64,000 bases of DNA from Collinsella aerofaciens (GTDB taxonomy: Bacteria > Actinomycetota > Coriobacteriia > Coriobacteriales > Coriobacteriaceae): positions 248,001 through 312,000 of the forward strand of contig NZ_JADMUF010000001.1 in the NCBI RefSeq assembly GCF_015546965.1. The letters run 5' to 3'. Positions 35,320 through 41,448 of this stretch are shown here, piece after piece. The translations under genes and the position numbers were made by a program. Every line of letters starts with the position of its first letter. Position 1 is the first letter of the stretch. Under the pieces are notes generated by a model. That model did not search any database. It was not told the DNA's origin and saw nothing but the letters and a program-made list of their open reading frames with translations.

Positions 35320-36848
35320 CCTGCTCAAACATAACCGTCCGCCATCCCGAAGCAGACACCTGTACCCTATCTCATGTTTCGCTGGAAATTCGGCCCGGCA
35401 GCGTGATCGGTATCGTGGGCGCCTCTGGCTCCGGCAAGTCGACGCTGCTGCGCGTCCTTGCCGGAGCGCTTGCCGTGCAGGCGGGGTCTGTCGTGGCGGA
35501 CGGCACCGCGCTTGGCACACACCCCACGACGGATGAACTTCGCACGCACCGCAAAACCGTGGCACTGGTGCAGCAACGCCCCGAACAGCAGTTTTTTGCC
35601 GCCACGGTCTTTGACGAGGTGGCATTTGGCCCTCGCAATCTTGGACTGGACGAAGCCGAGGTCAAGCGGCGCGTTGGCACATCGCTCGCCAGCGTCGGGC
35701 TTGATCTCGCCGCTATCGGCGATACAAGTCCCTTCGCCCATTCCGGCGGAGAGCAGCGCCGTATCGCCGTTGCCGATATGCTCGCGCTCGAGACACCGTA
35801 TTTGCTGCTCGACGAGCCAACCGCAGGACTCGACCCCCATGCCCACCAGATGCTACTTGAGTGTTTGACCCAACTCGCACGCCACGGCCGCGGCATTGTT
35901 ATCGCCACGCACGATCCGCGTGTGCTGAGCATCTGCGACAAGGCCTTTCGACTGCAGGACGGCTTGTTGCTGCCGCAACGTTCAGGGGGCGTCCAGACGG
36001 CAGCCGTTGGCGCGGCGGCCACGCATCCCGCGGAAACCGGACATACCCCGTTGGCGTCCAAGGCGGTCTCGTTTGGCATCTTTCGTCCGGGGTCAAGCCT
36101 CGTTCACCTGCTGCACCCCGCCACCAAGCTTGTATTCTGTTTGCTCTTTATGATTGCCGGCTTTATCGCCCAGCAGCCCGGCGCCCTTGCCGCCGTCGCG
36201 CTCACCACCCTTGCCTCACTCGTCGCAAGCGACAGCTCGGTGCGCCAGGCGCTTCGTGCCCTCAAGCCATTTCGCTGGCTTATGGGGTTTGTCCTGGTCT
36301 TCAACGCACTCTTTACCGCATCGGGTGCTTTGCTGCTACAGGTGGGTCCTTTGCAGATCACCTCGGGGGGCCTGCTCTTTGGCGTGCTCTGCGTGCTACG
36401 CTTTGCCCTCATTATGCTGGGGACATCGACACTCATGGCGACCACCTCCCCCACCGCACTCGCCGATGGCGCCGCAGCACTCCTGAGACCCCTCGCCCGC
36501 CTGGGCCTGCGCACCGACGATGCCACCATCGCCATCCAGCTCACGCTTCGTTTTGTCCCCGTGCTTATTGAGGAATTCAATCGCATCAAGGCGGCTCAGG
36601 AAGCACGGCTGGCGCGTTTTGACAGCCCCTCGCCCCTGCAGCGTGCACGTGCTTTTATCCCCGTCATCACGCCTTTGTTTAGCAGCGCGCTGCGGCGCTC
36701 TGACACGCTCGCACTCGCCATGGTCAACCGCGAATACGGAGCGCACCCGGCTGTCAGCAGAACCTGCCTGCGCAGCTATCGCTTTGACCGAGCGGACCTT
36801 GCTGTTTTGGCGCTCGGATGCTGCATCGTTGCGATTGCGCTGCTCTAG
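35310..36848 (+). CDS. Fused ECF transporter: EcfA' ATPase plus EcfT membrane subunit
   Basis: 512 residues from GTG 35310, with GGAGGA just upstream and a 10-bp overlap with the previous gene. Residues 1-225 are an ABC ATPase: Walker A GASGSGKST, VQQRPEQQFFAATVFDEVAFGPRN, signature HSGGEQRR, Walker B LLLDEPTAGLDP and switch ATHDPRVL. Residues about 255-512 are an EcfT-type protein with LHPATKLVFCLLFMIAG and several membrane helices, ending in the coupling region RRSDTLALAMVNREYG. With the preceding gene it gives all four ECF parts on two chains. A hairpin follows. Confidence 0.87.
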   Translation: MSLTCSNITVRHPEADTCTLSHVSLEIRPGSVIGIVGASGSGKSTLLRVLAGALAVQAGSVVADGTALGTHPTTDELRTHRKTVALVQQRPEQQFFAATVFDEVAFGPRNLGLDEAEVKRRVGTSLASVGLDLAAIGDTSPFAHSGGEQRRIAVADMLALETPYLLLDEPTAGLDPHAHQMLLECLTQLARHGRGIVIATHDPRVLSICDKAFRLQDGLLLPQRSGGVQTAAVGAAATHPAETGHTPLASKAVSFGIFRPGSSLVHLLHPATKLVFCLLFMIAGFIAQQPGALAAVALTTLASLVASDSSVRQALRALKPFRWLMGFVLVFNALFTASGALLLQVGPLQITSGGLLFGVLCVLRFALIMLGTSTLMATTSPTALADGAAALLRPLARLGLRTDDATIAIQLTLRFVPVLIEEFNRIKAAQEARLARFDSPSPLQRARAFIPVITPLFSSALRRSDTLALAMVNREYGAHPAVSRTCLRSYRFDRADLAVLALGCCIVAIALL

Positions 36849-36851
36849 GGC

Positions 36852-36900
36852 TCGGCATGCCATGCCACTCGCCGGAATGCGGCGTGTGGCATGGCATGCC
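36852..36900 (+). terminator. Hairpin ending the flavin operon
   Basis: CGGCATGCCATGCCAC (36852-36867) pairs with 36885-36900; the centre has a second short stem (TCGCCG/GCGGCG-like). Only a short T stretch follows. Confidence 0.65.
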
Positions 36901-36942
36901 GTTTGCGATAATGTCTATAGCATCGCTTTGAGAGGAGTCCTC

Positions 36943-38028
36943 ATGAAGCCACGTAACATTGCCATCGCCTGCGGTGTCGCAGGAGTCGCCGTCGGCCTTG
37001 CCGCTGCCACCGGTATCGTTTATCACAAGCAAATCAAGTCCGCCGCGTCGCTCAAACGCTTGACTGGCTACGCAGACGGCTATGACCTGTACGCAATCGA
37101 CATCGCCTACGACTACAACCTTGACCGCATCATCGCAGCCGATGTGCGCGACGACCAGGCCTACATTGATGCCGTAGTGGCTCAGGTGCTCCCCGGCGTA
37201 CCAGCACATGTCCAAGCGCCGCAGTTTGCCTGCAGTGCCTTTGTCGCCGTAGATGCCGAAGGCCGCGTGCGCACCGGTCGCAATTACGACTTTAAGGACG
37301 ACACCTCGGCGCTGCTGGTGCGCAATCACCCGCGCGACGGCTATGCCTCCATCGGCTTTGCGGCCCTCAATAACCTGGGCGCCAACACTCCGCTTGACTC
37401 CGTCGCCGGACGCGCCGCCGCACTCATGGGCCCGTTTGCCCAGCTCGACGGTATTAACGAATGCGGCGTGTCCATTGCCGTACTCACCCTGGATTCCAAG
37501 CCCTGTGACCAGGACACGCAACGCCCCGTCATCAATACCTCGCTCGCCATCCGTCTGGTGCTCGACCGTGCCGCCACCACGCAGGAGGCCGTAGACCTGC
37601 TTTCTGCCTACGACATGCACGCCATGGCAGGACGCGATTACCACTTCTTTATCAACGACGCCGCCGGTGACGCGCGGGTGGTGGAGTGGGATCCGCGCGA
37701 CCCCGACCGTACATGCAAGGCGACGCCCGTCCGCCAGGTCACGAACTTCTACGCCTGCTATGGCGACGAGGTGCTGCCCAACCAAAAGAATGGCGAGCTG
37801 GGACATGGTAAAGAGCGCGCCGTCGCAATCGCCGATGTCCTCGACGCCCATGTCGGTGCCCAAGACGAGGCAGTCGCTTGGAAAGCCCTACGCGCTGCGG
37901 CGCAAGAGCCCAATCCGGAAGACATCACCAGCAACACGCAGTGGTCGGTCGTCTTTGACAATACCGAACCCGCCGCCGCCATTACGCTGCGCCGTCACTG
38001 GGGCGACGTCGACGCCTTCGCGCTGTAA
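36943..38028 (+). CDS. Ntn-type linear amide C-N hydrolase (choloylglycine/C45-like), membrane-anchored
   Basis: 361 residues. The N-terminus has a membrane segment (about 6-27). A candidate nucleophile Cys97 in QFACSAFVAVD is followed by RTGRNYDF, the pattern of Ntn acylases, with INECGVSIAVLTLD further on. The Cys is internal, not at position 2, so maturation would need cleavage before Cys97 or an internal nucleophile as in C45-type proteins. It could hydrolyse N-acyl amides outside the cell. Sequence alone does not make it a bile salt hydrolase. AGAGGAG supports the start. Confidence 0.75.
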   Translation: MKPRNIAIACGVAGVAVGLAAATGIVYHKQIKSAASLKRLTGYADGYDLYAIDIAYDYNLDRIIAADVRDDQAYIDAVVAQVLPGVPAHVQAPQFACSAFVAVDAEGRVRTGRNYDFKDDTSALLVRNHPRDGYASIGFAALNNLGANTPLDSVAGRAAALMGPFAQLDGINECGVSIAVLTLDSKPCDQDTQRPVINTSLAIRLVLDRAATTQEAVDLLSAYDMHAMAGRDYHFFINDAAGDARVVEWDPRDPDRTCKATPVRQVTNFYACYGDEVLPNQKNGELGHGKERAVAIADVLDAHVGAQDEAVAWKALRAAAQEPNPEDITSNTQWSVVFDNTEPAAAITLRRHWGDVDAFAL

Positions 38029-38095
38029 GGAGCTGGCGCCGTCGTCCTTACGATCGCCTGACGTTGCTTACATTTCTATACATCTGAGCTAACAC

Positions 38096-38131
38096 GTTTT
38101 ACCCCCGTATCAACAGTGTGCGGGGGTAAAC
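38096..38131 (+). terminator. Hairpin upstream of pfkA
   Basis: GTTTTACCCCCG (38096-38107) pairs with CGGGGGTAAAC (38121-38131). It lies between the hydrolase stop and pfkA, and probably ends the hydrolase transcript. Confidence 0.65.
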
Positions 38132-38168
38132 TTATGCGCATGTTATAACTTGCCCGGAAGGATTCACC

Positions 38169-39248
38169 ATGCTTAGGATCGGTCTTCTTACTAGTGGCGG
38201 CGACTGCCAGGCGCTCAACGCCACCATGCGCGGCATCGTCAAAACGCTTATGACCAATAGCGAAGAACCTATCGAGATTTATGGCTTTGAGGACGGCTAC
38301 CAGGGCCTTATCTACAGCAGATTCCGTGTCATGACGCCCGCCGATTTTAGCGGCATCCTCACCCGCGGCGGCACTATCCTGGGCACGAGCCGCACGCCGT
38401 TCAAGCGCCTGAACATTCCCGAGGCCGACGGCGTCGAGAAGGTGCCCGCGATGGTCCACACCTATCACAAGCTGCAGCTCGACTGCCTGTTTATGCTGGG
38501 CGGCAACGGCTCCACCAAGACCGCCAACCGCCTGCGCGAAGAGGGCCTCAACGTTATCGCCCTGCCCAAGACCATCGATAACGACACCTGGGGCACCGAG
38601 CTGACGTTTGGCTTTACGAGCGCCATCGACGTCGCCACCAAGTGCATCGACGACATCCACACCACTGCCTCGAGTCACGGCCGCGTGTTTGTCATCGAGA
38701 TCATGGGCCACAAGGTTGGCTGGATTCCGCTGTATGCCGGCGTCGCGGGCGGTGCGGACGTCATCCTGATCCCCGAGATTCCCTACGACATGGATAACGT
38801 CATCAAGACCATCGAGCATCGCATGGAGACCGGCAGCCGCTTTACGATTGTAGCCGTCGCCGAGGGCGCTATCTCCAAGGAGGACGCGGCGCTGTCCAAG
38901 AAGGAGTACAAGAAGAAGCTCGCCGAGCGCACGAGCCCGTCAATCGTGTACGACATCGCCAAGGAGATCGAGGCCAAGACCGGTCGCGAGACCCGCGTCG
39001 CCATCCCCGGTCACACGCAGCGCGGCGGCCAGCCCGACGCTCAGGACCGCATCTTTGCGACCCAGTGCGGCGTCGAGGCGGCACTGGGCTGCCTGCGCGG
39101 CGAGTTTGGCTACATGATTGCCCTGCGCGATGGCAAGATGTGCCACATGCCGCTCGAGGATGTCGCCGGCAAGCTCAAGTTTGTCGACCCCCAGAGCGAT
39201 CTGGTGCGCGAGGCCAAGGCGTTGGGCATCAGCTTCGGCGACGAATAG
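38169..39248 (+). CDS. pfkA: 6-phosphofructokinase
   Basis: 359 residues of the PfkA superfamily: LTSGGDCQALNA at the start, PKTIDNDTWGTELTFG at the substrate site, and PGHTQRGGQPDAQDR. The phosphoryl-donor loop reads GGNGSTKTA, where ATP enzymes have GGDGS and PPi enzymes GGDDS/T. Gly is kept as in ATP enzymes, while the Lys in PKTIDND is shared with actinobacterial and PPi types. The donor is therefore uncertain, with ATP more likely. GGAAGGA precedes the start. The last codons and stop form part of an inverted repeat with 39407-39423. Confidence 0.9.
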   Translation: MLRIGLLTSGGDCQALNATMRGIVKTLMTNSEEPIEIYGFEDGYQGLIYSRFRVMTPADFSGILTRGGTILGTSRTPFKRLNIPEADGVEKVPAMVHTYHKLQLDCLFMLGGNGSTKTANRLREEGLNVIALPKTIDNDTWGTELTFGFTSAIDVATKCIDDIHTTASSHGRVFVIEIMGHKVGWIPLYAGVAGGADVILIPEIPYDMDNVIKTIEHRMETGSRFTIVAVAEGAISKEDAALSKKEYKKKLAERTSPSIVYDIAKEIEAKTGRETRVAIPGHTQRGGQPDAQDRIFATQCGVEAALGCLRGEFGYMIALRDGKMCHMPLEDVAGKLKFVDPQSDLVREAKALGISFGDE

Positions 39249-39423
39249 CCTCGGCTGGAACCGCCCCATCGGAGGCCCCAGGGCTTACCTCCCAAATCGT
39301 CCTCGGACATGTCAGGACCCCACCGTGCGCTTCGCGCGGCGGGGTCCTTCCGTCCTGCGGAAAGATTTGGGAGGTAAGCCCTGGGGCCTCCTGCGGTAAC
39401 TGGGGAAGCCGAGGCTATTCGTC
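39240..39423. repeat. Triple-nested palindrome with GTCCTCG/CTGCGGA motifs
   Basis: The outermost 17-bp stem (39240-39256 with 39407-39423) includes the end of pfkA. A 28-bp perfect stem follows (39271-39298 with 39364-39391), then an inner stem (39315-39347) capped by GCGCTTCGCGC. The sequence between outer and inner stems is GTCCTCGGACATG on the left and CCGTCCTGCGGAAA on the right; GTCCTCG, CATG and CTGCGGA recur in the elements at 49725 and 55180. Confidence 0.85.
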
Positions 39424-39640
39424 TTCTTGCTTCGGGTGCGTGGGCTGAGATTGTGGGATGTTGCAGGCTCTTAGCTGAGAGTAGCACTGACATTTGTCCT
39501 GAAATGGCTGGTCGTTAGGGGTTGCTACCGGTGGTTGCGGTAGGGTTGGAGCAGATTCTAACTAGAAATGGTGGTCGCTACCGGCTGTTCTCGGCATACT
39601 CGGCTCATTCGATTACGGTCACCACATGAAAGGAACTGCC
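39424..39640. other. Intergenic region before the Xre gene
   Basis: No gene is visible. It contains two related words, TTGCTACCGGTGGTTGCGGTAG near 39531 (cut here as CTACCGGTGG...CGGTAG) and CGCTACCGGCTG near 39571, which might be binding sites. GAAAGGAACTGCC lies before the ATG at 39641. Confidence 0.35.
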
Positions 39641-40555
39641 ATGGATCTTGCGATGGCGCAGCGGCTCGTTGATCGCCGCAAGGCTGCCGGGCTTTCTCAG
39701 GAGGCGCTTGCCGCCCAGCTGGGTGTGAGCCGTCAGGCTGTCAGTAAATGGGAACGCAGCGAGTCCTCACCCGATACCGATAACCTCATTGCGCTCGCCG
39801 CGCTGTATGGTGTGTCGCTGGATAAGTTGTTGTATGGGGAAGCGGCTAGTGATGCCGATGGCTCAGAGGACGGCAGCACCGAAACGGTGGATGAGGCTAA
39901 AGAGGCCGAAGATTCTGCCGAGCACGCCGATTGTGGCGACAAACCACTTGTCGATATTTCCCTCGCGCGCGGCATCCACGTCATTGATCCCAATAAAGGC
40001 GAGGAAGTCCATGTTGGCTGGAACGGCATCCATGTGACAAACGAGCGCAAGGGCGAAGAGGTGCATGTGGGGCCGGACGGCGTGCATGTCGATACGCTTG
40101 AGGACGATGGACATAGCGTGCATACCAATGACGACGGCACCGTCACCATCGACGGCGAGACGTTCTCCAGCTGGAAGGAAGCACACAACAAGCTCGACCA
40201 TCATGGCAAGCATTTCCACACCAAGGTCGGACGTACATGGAACAAATTCCCCTTCCCCGCGCTTGTCGCCCTCGCCTATCTGGTGCTCGGCATTGTCTAC
40301 GGCACATGGGGCATGGGGCTCTTGCTCGTCTTTTTGGTTCCCGCTTACTACGCGATTGGTGACTTTATCGATCGACGCCATCTGTCAAAGCTCATTGAAT
40401 GCATCTATCCATCAGCCGCCATTGCATGGTTTCTCTATATGTGGCTTTGCCTGGGGAAGCCCCATCCCGCATGGGCCATCCTCATCACGATTCCCGTCAT
40501 AAAGGCGCTCATGCGCTGGTGCCGCAAACAATGGAAGCACCGCAAGCGAGCCTAA
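39641..40555 (+). CDS. Xre-family regulator with tandem repeats and C-terminal membrane segments
   Basis: About 304 residues. An N-terminal helix-turn-helix (1-62; LSQEALAAQLGVSRQAVSKWE) precedes an acidic stretch (70-100). Then come tandem beta-type repeats, KGEEVHVGWNGIHV and KGEEVHVGPDGVHV (119-150), plus DDGHSVHTNDDGTVTIDG. The C-terminus (about 200-290) has three or four membrane helices. It is probably a membrane-tethered one-component regulator. I prefer ATG 39641 (AAGGAACTGCC upstream) over an in-frame ATG at 39626. Confidence 0.8.
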   Translation: MDLAMAQRLVDRRKAAGLSQEALAAQLGVSRQAVSKWERSESSPDTDNLIALAALYGVSLDKLLYGEAASDADGSEDGSTETVDEAKEAEDSAEHADCGDKPLVDISLARGIHVIDPNKGEEVHVGWNGIHVTNERKGEEVHVGPDGVHVDTLEDDGHSVHTNDDGTVTIDGETFSSWKEAHNKLDHHGKHFHTKVGRTWNKFPFPALVALAYLVLGIVYGTWGMGLLLVFLVPAYYAIGDFIDRRHLSKLIECIYPSAAIAWFLYMWLCLGKPHPAWAILITIPVIKALMRWCRKQWKHRKRA

Positions 40556-40608
40556 ACCATCCCAGCCCGACAGCAGCATCCAACTAGTACTCCCCCGCCC
40601 ATCCCCCC

Positions 40609-40679
40609 TAAGTTGCGGTGATATAGTTCCGGTTTTAGCCTTGAGTAATCGAGTTTAGGAACTATTCCACCGCAACTTA
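40609..40679. repeat. Long palindrome, copy A (GTTGCGGTG arms)
   Basis: The arms at 40609-40630 and 40658-40679 pair over 22 bases with one or two mismatches. They share nearly the same sequence with the palindrome at 59887-59953; the centres differ. Confidence 0.85.
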
Positions 40680-40740
40680 CGAATGATCGGAGCGGCTACA
40701 GCACAAGCGTCGGCGTTCGTTTGATGGTCCGCCACGAAAA

Positions 40741-40880
40741 GGGGCTATCTACTACGTTTAACTCGATGGGGCCAACCATGACCGCCTTTTTCGAAAATCG
40801 ACAGGCCTTCTACCTGCGGTTTTATTTTTCGTTTTCCCGGCATGGTTGAGGGTATCCAATTAAACGTAGTAGATAGGCCC
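40741..40880. repeat. Nested palindrome with CTATCTACTACGTTTAA arms
   Basis: The outer arms 40741-40761 and 40860-40880 are almost perfect inverted repeats. An inner pair (CCAACCATG near 40772 and CATGGTTGAG near 40841) nests inside. The centre is T-rich and AT-richer than the surroundings. No reading frame of note. The rest of the gap 40556-41008 holds nothing else I can identify. Confidence 0.8.
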
Positions 40881-41008
40881 GTTTTGTGGCATACGACCCA
40901 TTCAAGCTCAATCTCGAAGGCTGAAGAGAGCCTCTCATCCATGCCTGCGAGCGAAAACCAAATAGAATGAAAGGCAAATGGAAAGCCCGTTTGACGAGCG
41001 GAGGACAT

Positions 41009-41329
41009 ATGCGCGACGTAGCCGAAAGCGACTGGAAGCTGTTTAAGAAAATGCTTCCCCAATGGCAAGAACGTTATATGGAAAAGCTCATCGGCCAGTA
41101 CGTTGAGATGCTGAACGGCGACAGCGAAGCGTCCAGTAGATTTTGGGCACTGGAAGAGCGCCTCAATAGAGACAAGCTGTCCTCAGGCGTAATTGCAAAC
41201 GACATTCGCCGCAGCACAATGCACCGCGAGATAGCCAATTTGCTTATCGACAGCGTGATCACCCTTGACGACCTTGACGGTTTTACCGAGGACATTAAGA
41301 GCTGTGCGCAACACTGGATTGGCCAGTAA
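41009..41329 (+). CDS. Small uncharacterised protein
   Basis: 106 residues from ATG 41009 (GGAGGACAT upstream; an in-frame ATG at 40967 has no ribosome site). It is soluble and helical, with RDVAESDWKLFKKMLPQWQE at the start and a Trp near the end (CAQHWIGQ). It has the look of a conserved small protein family of gut bacteria sometimes labelled multidrug transporter without basis. No motif allows a function. It is flanked by the palindrome cluster and a convergent ABC transporter gene. Confidence 0.7.
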   Translation: MRDVAESDWKLFKKMLPQWQERYMEKLIGQYVEMLNGDSEASSRFWALEERLNRDKLSSGVIANDIRRSTMHREIANLLIDSVITLDDLDGFTEDIKSCAQHWIGQ

Positions 41330-41396
41330 GAGCACTGAACGACAGACATCCCCAGCAAAAACGGGGCAAACGCCGGGTCGCCCGTAGGTGCCCGGC

Positions 41397-41448
41397 GTTT
41401 GGCCAGGTAAAACCTGCCAAAATAAACCTGTCCCTTTTTTGCAGGCTA
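41397..41448. repeat. CCTGCCAAAA / CTGTCCC hairpin repeat at the permease stop
   Basis: CCTGCCAAAA (41413-41422), the loop TAAACCTGTCCC and the right arm TTTTTTGCAGG (one base changed) abut the TAG stop of the convergent permease gene. A separate GC-rich hairpin (GCCGGG...CCCGGC, about 41370-41399) precedes it. Confidence 0.8.

Noticed and set aside
36943-38028. Bile salt hydrolase
   Set aside because: The candidate Cys is at position 97 behind a membrane segment, not at position 2 as in bile salt hydrolases; only the general Ntn acylase pattern is supported.
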